NCBI GenBank assembly: GCA_044507065.1
Contig: JBIQJY010000001.1
Coordinates: 1-64,000 of the forward strand
Length of the DNA stretch: 64,000 nt
From: SCN-69-37 sp044507065
GTDB taxonomy: Bacteria; Acidobacteriota; Vicinamibacteria; Vicinamibacterales; SCN-69-37
Direction: 5' to 3'
The notes beneath the pieces are model-generated. The model was not told where the DNA came from, made no database searches, and saw only the letters and a list, made by a program, of their open reading frames with translations. Positions 8,105 through 16,156 of the stretch are shown in pieces. Numbering within the stretch: position 1 is the first letter of the stretch; every line of letters starts with the position of its first letter. The translations under genes were made by a program, and so were the position numbers.

Positions 8105-9238
8105 ATGACCGTCGAGCACAAGCAGGTCTTCCAGGGCCGGCACCTCACCAACCGACTCCTGACCCGCGAAGGCTCCGGCAAGATCACGCGCCACCACGAG
8201 ATCCTGATCGGCGACCCGACGGTGACTTACCTGCCGGGCGATGCACTCGGCCTGTACCCGATCAACGACCCGGCGCTCGTCGCGCGCGTGATCGAGGTGA
8301 TGGGCGCCAGTGGCGATGAATCCGTGCCGGGACCGCAGGGCTCCACCTGTACGTTCCGCGACGCGCTCGACGTGCTGAACCTCGCGACGCCCACGCGAAA
8401 GCTGTTCGAGTTGTACGCGACGCGCGGGGTCACCGAGTACGAGACGCTGCTCGACAAGGCGAACACCGATCTGCTGCGCGAGTACGTCAGCGCGAAGGAT
8501 GCGGCGCACGACGTGCTCGACGTGCTCGAGGCCCATCCGCACGTCACGGTCACGCCGGCGGAGCTCGCCGGCGCGTTGCGTCGCAACCTGCCGCGCCTGT
8601 ACTCGGTGGCCTCGAGCCACGCGGCGCATCCGGGCCAGGTGCACGTCCTCATCGTGTCGGTGCGTTACACGATTCGCGGGCGCGAGCGGCTGGGCGTCTG
8701 CTCCACGTGGATGGCCGATCGCTGGCCCGTCGGCGCGACCACCGAGATGTACCTGCAGAACCAGCAGCGGCACTTCGCGATGCCGGCCAGCCCGTCGACG
8801 CCCATGATCATGATCGGGCCGGGGACGGGCCTCGCGCCGTTCCGCGCGTTCCTGCAGGAGCGTCGGGTGACCGGCGCCGATGGCCGCAACTGGCTGTTCT
8901 TCGGCGAACAGCGCCGGGCCACCGACTTCTTCTACGGTGACGAGCTCAGCGCGTGGGAGCGCGACGGCTTCCTGCGCCTCGACCTGGCGTTCTCGCGCGA
9001 CCAGCCGGAGAAGGTCTACGTCCAGCACCGCATGCTGGAGCACAGCGCCGACATCTGGGCGTGGCTCGAGGACGGCGCGGAGATCTTCGTGTGCGGCGAC
9101 AAGGAACGCATGGCGGCCGACGTCGACCGCACGCTGCACCAGATCGTCGAGACGGCCGGCGGACGCACCGAGACGCAGGCCCGCGAGTACATCGAGGCAC
9201 TGCGACGCAGCAAGCGGTACAAGCGGGATGTTTATTGA
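8105..9238 (+). CDS. Sulfite reductase flavoprotein-like NADPH:ferredoxin reductase (CysJ C-terminal type)
   Basis: 377-residue FAD/NADPH reductase corresponding to the C-terminal part of CysJ without the flavodoxin domain. FAD-binding RLYS is at residues 164-167 and GVCS at 197-200. The NADPH motif GPGTGLAPFRAF starts near 238, followed by FFGEQRR, YVQHRM and CGDKERMAADV. The C terminus ends in an aromatic, as in plant-type ferredoxin-NADP reductases. The helical connecting domain (about 85-150) is the CysJ/P450-reductase type. It should pass electrons from NADPH to a partner reductase; no sulfite reductase haemoprotein gene is in the window. The ATG at 8105 lacks a clear Shine-Dalgarno; TATCCT 11 bases upstream may be a -10 box. 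Confidence 0.88.
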   Translation: MTVEHKQVFQGRHLTNRLLTREGSGKITRHHEILIGDPTVTYLPGDALGLYPINDPALVARVIEVMGASGDESVPGPQGSTCTFRDALDVLNLATPTRKLFELYATRGVTEYETLLDKANTDLLREYVSAKDAAHDVLDVLEAHPHVTVTPAELAGALRRNLPRLYSVASSHAAHPGQVHVLIVSVRYTIRGRERLGVCSTWMADRWPVGATTEMYLQNQQRHFAMPASPSTPMIMIGPGTGLAPFRAFLQERRVTGADGRNWLFFGEQRRATDFFYGDELSAWERDGFLRLDLAFSRDQPEKVYVQHRMLEHSADIWAWLEDGAEIFVCGDKERMAADVDRTLHQIVETAGGRTETQAREYIEALRRSKRYKRDVY

Positions 9239-9268
9239 GGCTACAAGGCTACGAGGCTGCGAGGCTGC
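9237..9268 (+). repeat. 4 x 8-bp tandem repeat across a stop codon
   Basis: GAGGCTAC, AAGGCTAC, GAGGCTGC, GAGGCTGC in perfect 8-base register. The first unit overlaps the TGA stop of the flavoprotein reductase gene (9236-9238). It is one of four short-period arrays in this window that overlap or abut stop codons. Confidence 0.8.
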
Positions 9269-9318
9269 GGGCGGTATCCCTGGCCTCCATGGCGGCGGCG
9301 TGACAAGATCGCAGGTGC

Positions 9319-10218
9319 GTGGTCATACCCACTGAAACGACGTCGCCACACCAGCCGACCGGGCCCACCGACGCACCGGCCGTCGTCTTCGACAACGTCT
9401 GGCTGGCCTTCGACGACAACGAAGTACTGCGCGGCATCAGCTTCACGCTGCCAACCGCCCACATGCTGGTCCTCATCGGCCCGAGCGGCACGGGCAAGTC
9501 GGTGCTCCTCAAGCTCATCCTCGGCCTGATCAAGCCGGATTCGGGCAGCATCCACGTCAACGGCGAACGCATCGACACGAAGACCGAGGTCGAGCTCATG
9601 CGTGTGCGCGGCGGCATCGGCATGCTCTTCCAGGAGAACGCGCTGTTCGATTCGCTGACGGTGGCCGACAACGTGGGATATCGGCTCTACGAGGAAACGG
9701 ACACGCCGCACGACGAAGTGGACGTCCGCGTGGCCGACGTGCTCGAGCGGGTCGGGCTGGGCGAGTATGGCGAGCGCATGCCGTCGGAGCTCTCCGGGGG
9801 CCAGCGCCGGCGGGTGGCCATCGCCCGCGCCGTCGCCTCACGGCCCGCGCTGCTGCTGCTCGACGATCCGACGTCCGGCCTCGACCCCATCACCGCGCGC
9901 ATGATCGAGGGACAGATCGTCCAGCTGCGCGACCTGGAACGCGTCACGTCCATCCTGGTGACGCACGAACTGCCGGATGCGTTCTACATCGCCACGCATC
10001 GCGCGCGACGCGTCGGCGATGCCGTGGAGATCACGGCCGCGCGGCCGGGCGATCCCGATGTGGCCACGTTCATCGTGCTCAACGAGGGACGGATCTACTT
10101 CCAGGGCACCGTCGGGGAACTGAGCGCCTCGACCGATCCCTATCTCCGATCGCTGCTGTCGGGCTGGGTCCCGCCCCTGGTCCGCCAGGAGCGGGACCGC
10201 ACGCCTCACTCCCTGTAG
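9319..10218 (+). CDS. ABC transporter ATP-binding protein, MlaF/Ttg2A-like (orphan)
   Basis: 299 residues. Walker A GPSGTGKSVLLK, signature LSGGQRRRVAIARA, Walker B LLLLDDPTSGLD and the switch His in VTHELPDA are all present, so it should be an active ATPase. It closely parallels the MlaF-like gene at 25141-25998 (both have FDSLTVADNVGYRLYEE-like blocks), which places it with the Mla lipid-transport ATPases. Unlike that copy it has no MlaE permease or MCE gene beside it. The GTG at 9319 is the most upstream plausible start. Its 3' end overlaps the convergent inositol-phosphate synthase gene by 13 bases. It may serve the second Mla cassette or a permease elsewhere. Confidence 0.88.
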   Translation: MVIPTETTSPHQPTGPTDAPAVVFDNVWLAFDDNEVLRGISFTLPTAHMLVLIGPSGTGKSVLLKLILGLIKPDSGSIHVNGERIDTKTEVELMRVRGGIGMLFQENALFDSLTVADNVGYRLYEETDTPHDEVDVRVADVLERVGLGEYGERMPSELSGGQRRRVAIARAVASRPALLLLDDPTSGLDPITARMIEGQIVQLRDLERVTSILVTHELPDAFYIATHRARRVGDAVEITAARPGDPDVATFIVLNEGRIYFQGTVGELSASTDPYLRSLLSGWVPPLVRQERDRTPHSL

Positions 10219-11726
10219 TACTCCTGTCCGAGGTGCGTGATCTGCTCCTCGCCCATCAGCCAGCGCAGCGTGTTCTTCAGCTTCGTCTGCTGGATGAACA
10301 GGTCGTTCTCCGCGTAGAGATCCGGCGCGTGCTGCGGGCTCTTGAAGTAGAACGAGAGCCACTCCTGGATGCCCTTGAGATTCGCGCGATGCGCGAGGTC
10401 GAGGAAGAGCGCCAGGTCGAGCACGATGGGCGCGGCGAGGATTGAGTCGCGGCACAGGAAATCGACCTTGATCTGCATCGGATAGCCCAGCCATCCGAAG
10501 ATGTCGATGTTGTCCCAGCCTTCCTTGTTGTCACCGCGGGGCGGGTAATAGTTGATCCGCACCTTGTGGTAGATGGACTTGTAGAGCTCGGGATAGACGT
10601 CCGGCTGCAGGATCGTCTCGAGCACGCCGAGCTTCGACTCTTCCTTCGTCTTGAAGCTTTCCGGATCGTCGAGGACTTCGCCATCGCGGTTGCCGAGGAT
10701 GTTGGTCGAGTACCAGCCGCTGATGCCGAGCATGCGCGCCTTGAACATGGGCGCGAGCGCCGTCTTGAGCAGCGTCTGGCCCGTCTTGAAGTCCTTGCCG
10801 CAAATCGGCACGCCCTTCTCGTTCGCCAGGTCGACCATGGCCGGAATGTCGACCGTCAGGTTCGGCGCCCCGTTGGCGAACGGCACGCCCTCCATCAAGG
10901 CGGCGTACGCGTAGAGGATCGACGGCGCGATGCTCTCGTGGTTGGCGGCCATGGCCGCCTCGAGCGCCTCGAGCGTCGCGTGCTGCGGCTGCGCCTCGAC
11001 GAAGATCTCGGTCGACGCCGCCCAGACCACGACGAGGCGGCTGCAGCCGTGCTTCGCCTTGAAGTCGCGGATGTCCTGGCGCAGCGCCTCGGCCAGTTCC
11101 TTCTTGGTGGCCGCCGACTTCACGTTCGTGCCCGTGAGCCGCTTGACGTAGTGCTGATCGAAGGCGGCCGGCATCGGCACGATCGACTTCAGGAAGTCGG
11201 CAATCGGCTCGATGTGTTCGTAACGGTCGAGCACGCCGCAGCGCACGGCCGCCTCGTAGGCGTTGTCGGAGATTGGATCCCAGGCGCCGAACACCAGGTC
11301 GTCGAGACCCGCGAGCGGCACGAAATCCTTGACGAGCGGCTGGCGATCCTCGGTGCGCTTGCCGAGCCGGATGGTGCCCATCTGCGTCATCGACCCCACC
11401 GGCTTCGCGTGCCCGCGGCGCAGGTGCTCGACGCCGGCCAGGAACGTGGACGAAATGGCGCCGAGACCGACCAGCAGCACGCCCAGCTTGCCTTCGGCGG
11501 GTGCGATATCGGAGGGGTTCGGGTTCACGAAATCTTTGGCTTCCAAGATGACTCCTCGTTGGCGGGCGAGTGAAATGAGCGGCTGATGCCACTGCGCGGG
11601 GATGCGGCCCGTGTTGGCCCAGTGCTGGATGGTGCTCTGGCGCCGGCCGAGCAGCGCGGCCAGCGCACTCTGGCCGCCGAAACGACTGATGATGCGAACG
11701 GCCGGGTTGTTCTCAGGGGCACTCAC
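10206..11726 (-). CDS. ino1: Inositol-3-phosphate synthase with N-terminal helix-turn-helix domain
   Basis: 506 residues. From about residue 78 this is an NAD-dependent myo-inositol-3-phosphate synthase, which cyclises glucose 6-phosphate. Landmarks: VGLGAISSTFLAG (nucleotide loop), VVWAASTEIF, SILYAYAALMEGVPFANG, ICGKDFKTGQTLLK (catalytic lysines) and STNILGNRDG. Residues about 9-60 are extra: RIISRFGGQSALAALLGR, then QSTIQHWANTGRIPAQW, a YdaS/Cro-like helix-turn-helix pattern. The domain is in one uninterrupted frame from a GTG at 11726. A 17-bp palindrome lies 13 bases upstream, inside a good promoter match, so autoregulation is inferred. An inositol-monophosphatase-like gene is at 38017 but not adjacent. 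Enzyme call firm; DNA binding inferred. Confidence 0.88.
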   Translation of the reverse strand: MSAPENNPAVRIISRFGGQSALAALLGRRQSTIQHWANTGRIPAQWHQPLISLARQRGVILEAKDFVNPNPSDIAPAEGKLGVLLVGLGAISSTFLAGVEHLRRGHAKPVGSMTQMGTIRLGKRTEDRQPLVKDFVPLAGLDDLVFGAWDPISDNAYEAAVRCGVLDRYEHIEPIADFLKSIVPMPAAFDQHYVKRLTGTNVKSAATKKELAEALRQDIRDFKAKHGCSRLVVVWAASTEIFVEAQPQHATLEALEAAMAANHESIAPSILYAYAALMEGVPFANGAPNLTVDIPAMVDLANEKGVPICGKDFKTGQTLLKTALAPMFKARMLGISGWYSTNILGNRDGEVLDDPESFKTKEESKLGVLETILQPDVYPELYKSIYHKVRINYYPPRGDNKEGWDNIDIFGWLGYPMQIKVDFLCRDSILAAPIVLDLALFLDLAHRANLKGIQEWLSFYFKSPQHAPDLYAENDLFIQQTKLKNTLRWLMGEEQITHLGQEYYRE

Positions 11727-11735
11727 AGCCCGAGC

Positions 11736-11764
11736 AGCGTAACGAAAATTTCGTTAACTTACAA
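11736..11764 (-). promoter_or_regulatory. ino1 promoter with palindromic operator in the spacer
   Basis: On the minus strand, TTGTAA (11764-11759) and TACGCT (11741-11736) are separated by exactly 17 bases and fit -35 and -10 boxes. The perfect 17-bp palindrome TAACGAAATTTTCGTTA (11740-11756) fills the spacer and touches the -10 box. The -10 box ends 9 bases before the GTG start, so the transcript would have almost no leader. A protein bound here would block RNA polymerase. The obvious candidate is the helix-turn-helix domain of the adjacent gene product; this is inference. Confidence 0.6.
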
Positions 11765-11864
11765 GGATGTCGTGGGCGCTGGATTGCGGAACTGGTCTTT
11801 CCACGAATGGCAGGCACCGGTCACCCGCGTCTGGGGCGTTGCCCACGCCATGAACGCCGGTCGC

Positions 11865-14243
11865 CTAGTCGTCCCGAAGGACCTCGGCCGGATTGATCCG
11901 TGCAGCACGTCGGGCCGGGCCGTAGAACGCCAGCGTGACGGCGAGCCAGAGCGCTCCCATCGCGCCAACGGCTGCGATCGGATCGTGCGCGCGCACGTCG
12001 AAAAGCAGGTGCTCCACGGTTCGGCCAATCCATAGGCCCACGGCGAGTCCCATCACGCTGCCCAAAGCAACGACCAGGCCGGTCCGCCGGACGAGCGCCC
12101 AGCTTGCCTGCCAGGGTTGAGCGCCCACTGCCATCCGGATACCGATCTCCCTGCGACGCTGGCGCGCGCTCTCGTGCGAGATCGCGAACACGCTCAGCAC
12201 GATCAGCATCAGTGCGAACATGCCGCACACTGCCAGGATGACGGCCTGAGACCGACTGGCACGGGTTACGTTCGCGACCCGCTCGTCGAGCGAGAGCATC
12301 TCCACGGACAACTGCCGGTCGATACGGCCGATCGCGTCGAGGATCGCCGATGAGGCTCGTGCCGGCGCGCCCCGCACCTTCGCCACGACCCACAGGCTGC
12401 CCGGCAAGCGATCGTATTGGAACGTCCTGTACATCAGCGGCGGAGTCTCGACGTCGAGCCGATCTTCGCGGGCAGTCCGCGCCACACCGATTACCTCGCA
12501 CGACTGGCCGCCCAGGATGACTGGTGTTCCCAGCGCGCCCTGTAAGTACGTATCGGCAAACGGTTCGTTGACGACGACCTCGCACGTGGGGCCGCCTGCA
12601 CCGAGTCCTCGTCCGGTCAGAATCGGGATCCCCATCAGTGAGAAATACCCGGGGGTGACCTGTCGATAGTTGGTCCGCCGCACGGGTGCATCGGCTGTTC
12701 CCAGACGAACTCCGACGCTGAATGCCATGTCCGCATCCCTCAGTGGAAGATGATCCGCCAAGGCCACGGATTGAACCTCCGGCAGGGCGTCGATCTCGGT
12801 CAGGAGCCGGCGTTCCAGTACGGCGAACTGTTCGGGATTCCCCTGCACGTGTCGTATGAGCAGATTCGCCGCGACGACGCCGTCCGGGTTGAATCCGAGT
12901 GGCACGTGCAGCAATCGCCAGTGACTCGCGAGCGACAGTCCCGCGGGCAGCAGGACGGCCAGGATCAGCGCGGCCTCTGCTCCGAGGAACCATTCGGCCC
13001 ATGTGGGACGGCCGCGTCGGCGAGTGCGCACCGGTCCGGAGACGTCGCGCAGAATGGCGACGCCGGTCAGCAGACCGATCACGACGGTTGTCAACAACGC
13101 CAACGCACATGCGTACGCCAGCACCTCGCTATCGACTCGCACATGGTCCAATCGCGGAAGCTCGGGCGGCATCAGCCGCACCAGTGCCGGCACGGCCGCG
13201 ACCGTCACCAGTACACCGGTGAGTGCCCCACCCATCCCCATCACGAGGCTTTCCGCGAGGACCTGAACACGAATCCGACCGCGCGACGCGCCACAGGCAA
13301 GCCGAATCGCGAACTCGCGGGTGCGGCTGAGTCCCAGAGTCGTCAGCAACCCCGCCACGCTGAGACAGGTCACGAGATTGATGACGGCACCCACCCAGAC
13401 CAGTCGCTCAATCGTGCCGGACGTCACGTGTCCTTCAACATCGTGGACTCGTTCGACACGTGCACCCACGGCCGGCAGGACCGGGTGCCGCAACGCAATC
13501 TGCCGCACGAGCTCGTTCATGTGCGTGGCCGACTGCTCGAAGGTGACGCCTGGCCTCATCCGACCCACGACCTCGTACTCGACTGCGAACCTCGCGGTCT
13601 CGACGGTGGACGCCGGTCGCGCGACGGCTGGAATGTACACGTCATACCGATCGCGCCAGTACAACCGTGCGTCGTCGTCGACGACCCCGATCACGACGTA
13701 GTCACGCATCGCGGTGGGCTGATGAACCGTCACGTGTTGCCCAATGGCGGCCGCCGGCGTCACGAACAGGCGCCGCGCCACCGTCTGACTGACAACGGCT
13801 ACCCTGTCCGCGCCAGGTTGCGCATCGGCGACCGTGAAGGTGCGGCCGACAACAGGTCGGACCCGCAGGACGTCGAACAGATTGTCCGTAACCGACACCA
13901 ACTGGAATCGCGCCACGTTACCCTGCGCCCGCACATCAACGCCAAGCTGACTTGCGAGACCCGCCAGGCCTGAAAACGTCGAGTTCCCAGCCTGCCAGTC
14001 GAGAAACTCCGTGTGGGAGATGCTGACGCCAGTCGATTCCTCATCGCGGAGTCGAAGAATCCGCACGAGCCGATCGGACTCTTCGAAGCGATCGGACGTC
14101 AAGACGACGGCCTTCAGCAGCGAGTACACGGCCGCGTTGCCACCAATCGACACGCCGAGTACGAGTGAGATGTAGACCAGGTGCCGCGGTGCCCGAATAG
14201 CCCGCTGCGTTGAGTGCAGAAGCGTGGCGACGAACGCTCTCAT
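11865..14243 (-). CDS. MacB/FtsX-type ABC permease (ADOP family)
   Basis: 792-residue duplicated permease of the acidobacterial orphan permease type: two copies of a MacB periplasmic core plus FtsX-like membrane domain. TM1 (about residues 22-45, ending GGNAAVYSLLKAVVL) is followed by the first periplasmic core. Three TMs then carry the SRTREFAIRLACGASRGR loop, followed by a central TM pair near WFLGAEAALILAVLLP. The second core and the final TMs have ARQRRREIGIRMAVGAQ and end in ARRAARINPAEVLRDD. Both halves are complete. No ATPase partner adjoins it, as is usual for this family. The N-terminal cytoplasmic prefix domain of many ADOPs is absent. Role probably efflux or envelope-related; substrate unknown. 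Confidence 0.88.
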   Translation of the reverse strand: MRAFVATLLHSTQRAIRAPRHLVYISLVLGVSIGGNAAVYSLLKAVVLTSDRFEESDRLVRILRLRDEESTGVSISHTEFLDWQAGNSTFSGLAGLASQLGVDVRAQGNVARFQLVSVTDNLFDVLRVRPVVGRTFTVADAQPGADRVAVVSQTVARRLFVTPAAAIGQHVTVHQPTAMRDYVVIGVVDDDARLYWRDRYDVYIPAVARPASTVETARFAVEYEVVGRMRPGVTFEQSATHMNELVRQIALRHPVLPAVGARVERVHDVEGHVTSGTIERLVWVGAVINLVTCLSVAGLLTTLGLSRTREFAIRLACGASRGRIRVQVLAESLVMGMGGALTGVLVTVAAVPALVRLMPPELPRLDHVRVDSEVLAYACALALLTTVVIGLLTGVAILRDVSGPVRTRRRGRPTWAEWFLGAEAALILAVLLPAGLSLASHWRLLHVPLGFNPDGVVAANLLIRHVQGNPEQFAVLERRLLTEIDALPEVQSVALADHLPLRDADMAFSVGVRLGTADAPVRRTNYRQVTPGYFSLMGIPILTGRGLGAGGPTCEVVVNEPFADTYLQGALGTPVILGGQSCEVIGVARTAREDRLDVETPPLMYRTFQYDRLPGSLWVVAKVRGAPARASSAILDAIGRIDRQLSVEMLSLDERVANVTRASRSQAVILAVCGMFALMLIVLSVFAISHESARQRRREIGIRMAVGAQPWQASWALVRRTGLVVALGSVMGLAVGLWIGRTVEHLLFDVRAHDPIAAVGAMGALWLAVTLAFYGPARRAARINPAEVLRDD

Positions 14244-14255
14244 CGGTGGTCTCCT

Positions 14256-14702
14256 CTACTCGTTGACCGCGACCTTCGGACACGAGGGCGAAACATCGGC
14301 CGTCGTGAAGTAACGACCGAGTGCCGGCGTAGCCATCGCATAGGCCACGTGCTGCAATGACGTGCTGCGAAGGCCTACGTCCTCGATGATCGCGGCGGGC
14401 ACGTAGCGCTGCCATTCGGCCGGGGACGACGTGCGCCGCGCCTGTATTTCCACAAGCCGGCCGGTGCGATCGAACGGCAGCGGCTTCAACACGATGCCGT
14501 AGAAGGCGCCGAATACAGCCGTATTGACGCCGATGCCAAGGGCCAGCGTCACCAGGACCACAGAGCTGAATCCGGGATTGCGGCACAGGAAGCGCGCGCT
14601 CGCCGCCGCGTCGCGCCAGAGTGTCTCGAGCCAGCGGATAGCGACCTTCGGGTGGGTGAGTCCAGCCACGGATGTGCTCCTGTGCTGTGGCTTAGACACC
14701 AC
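14256..14702 (-). pseudogene. Truncated ADOP/MacB permease remnant
   Basis: 148-residue frame that begins like a complete ADOP permease: LWRDAAASARFLCRNPGF, a transmembrane helix VVLVTLALGIGVNTAVF, then GIVLKPLPFDRTGRLVEI. After about residue 115 it jumps to YAMATPALGRYFTTADV, a segment that normally lies about 50 residues deeper in the periplasmic core. It stops soon after, near KVAVNE. Roughly 80% of the protein, including all later membrane helices, is missing. It is 12 bases upstream of the intact permease gene on the same strand. The simplest reading is a duplicated permease eroded by deletions; a short functional peptide cannot be excluded. Confidence 0.7.
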
Positions 14703-14734
14703 GCATCGGCATCAGGACGCGCGGGCTGGCCGGG

Positions 14735-15109
14735 CTACTTTGCTTCGCCCTCGCACTCCGGGCACTTGTACTGGACGAACCGCACCCACTCGATTGCCTC
14801 GTCGGCCGTCAGCCAGGCACTGCGGTCGGCCACGCAGTAGATTTCGCCCCAGCGATCGGCAATCACGATGCCCGGACGCGGTACGCCCGGGATGGCATCA
14901 GCGGTGACGACAGCGACCGTGTCGAGTGAAGCGAGTTCGGCCGCGCGCGTCGACAACTCCGCGGCCGTGGCGGTCACCACCGCGTCGGGCGCATCGCCTG
15001 TCGATACCAGCAGCAACTGCCGGTGTTGCCAGATTGTGGCGTACTCGAACCGGTCTCCCGAAGCGCGGATCGCTGAGAAGTGCGGAACCGAATCACCCCG
15101 CCGCAGCAT
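14735..15109 (-). CDS. Redoxin-like protein without the peroxidatic cysteine, C-terminal CPEC
   Basis: 124 residues. The opening GDSVPHFSAIRASGDRF and the later GIVIADRWGEIYCV resemble the thioredoxin-fold peroxiredoxin (AhpC/TSA) pattern. However, where the catalytic cysteine should lie, after LLLVS, there is none. Instead a CPEC motif occurs at the extreme C terminus (YKCPECEGEAK), which could bind metal or act as a redox pair. The start at 15109 is chosen because GGAGGTG lies about 6 bases upstream. The function is unknown; a degenerate redoxin is the best description. Confidence 0.6.
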   Translation of the reverse strand: MLRRGDSVPHFSAIRASGDRFEYATIWQHRQLLLVSTGDAPDAVVTATAAELSTRAAELASLDTVAVVTADAIPGVPRPGIVIADRWGEIYCVADRSAWLTADEAIEWVRFVQYKCPECEGEAK

Positions 15110-15148
15110 GACGACACCTCCCATTCCACTCGGGCGCCGACGTCGGCA

Positions 15149-16156
15149 TCAGGTTCGGCTCTCCTCGGCCGTTCGGCGATACCACGCCGCCGCGCCCGCG
15201 AACAACGCGCCGACGAATGCCGCGCTGCCGGGGATCGCCTGCACCGCCGGCCCGAGCCCGCGCAGGTATCTGTTGGCGAGCACCGCACACACGACCGCCA
15301 GCGCCAGGCACGCCGCGGCCGAAATCCAGAGGCCGCGCGACAGCATGCGGCGCGTCGCGCGCGCCGCCGCGTGCTGTTCGGCCGTCGCCGCGGCAGCGGG
15401 TGGCGGGTATTGCACCCGCATCTGCACCAGGATACCCACACCCACGACGACGATGAAGGCCCCGGCCCCGAGCAGGGCCAGCACGTACTGCTCGCGGCGA
15501 TCCAGATTCCGTTCCCATGCCGGTTCCACGACGCGCGCGTGGTCGATGTCGAACACGGCCAGCAGCGTCGCCGACTCGTCGTCGGCCACCGCGTCGCGCC
15601 TGGCGTCGACGCCACGTGGCGTCAACTCGACGTGCCAGCCGGCCTCACCCATGCCGGTGCCGTCGTGTGTTCGCGCGCCGTCCGGCAGCACGAGCGCAAC
15701 GGTCACCGGGCCGACGTCGTACCCCCGCCCCGCTGCAAGAACCGGCCACTCGAGCCGCCCGCGCGGCTGCCGGACCGCCACGGCGGCCTCCACGCTGTAG
15801 GTGATCGTCAGGACCGACGACGGCCGCGGCTCGGCCTGTCGCCATTCGATGGCCAGACGTTCGTCGCTCGACGCAACCTGAAAACCGCCCGCGCCGGACT
15901 CGACGGGAACGCCATCGACCGCCGCAGAGACGAACCGGAGGACGTCCGCATAGGGCGATTCGATCACCCGGTGGAAGACGACGGTTCCGGATGCATCCGG
16001 CGCGATCGCAAACGCCTCCTCCACTTCCAGCCCGCCGTCTTGCCGAACCGCCACGACACTATCGAGCCGCTCGACGGTCGCCGTCGTCACCGGCATCCGG
16101 CCGCAGCCGGCCAGGAGCCCGGCGGCCATCAGCCACACCCCCACGCGTATCTTCAT
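15149..16156 (-). CDS. DUF2207-like membrane lipoprotein
   Basis: 335 residues. The N terminus MKIRVGVWLMAAGLLAGCG is a lipoprotein signal with lipobox LAGC, so the mature protein should be lipid-anchored. A beta-rich extracytoplasmic domain (about 25-210) with VRQDGGLEVEEAFAI resembles DUF2207 proteins. A TM helix follows (about 230-252), then a short cytoplasmic stretch and a C-terminal TM pair (about 285-325). The ATG overlaps the rsgA stop in a TGATG arrangement, which implies translational coupling. No enzymatic motif is visible. Confidence 0.65.
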   Translation of the reverse strand: MKIRVGVWLMAAGLLAGCGRMPVTTATVERLDSVVAVRQDGGLEVEEAFAIAPDASGTVVFHRVIESPYADVLRFVSAAVDGVPVESGAGGFQVASSDERLAIEWRQAEPRPSSVLTITYSVEAAVAVRQPRGRLEWPVLAAGRGYDVGPVTVALVLPDGARTHDGTGMGEAGWHVELTPRGVDARRDAVADDESATLLAVFDIDHARVVEPAWERNLDRREQYVLALLGAGAFIVVVGVGILVQMRVQYPPPAAAATAEQHAAARATRRMLSRGLWISAAACLALAVVCAVLANRYLRGLGPAVQAIPGSAAFVGALFAGAAAWYRRTAEESRT

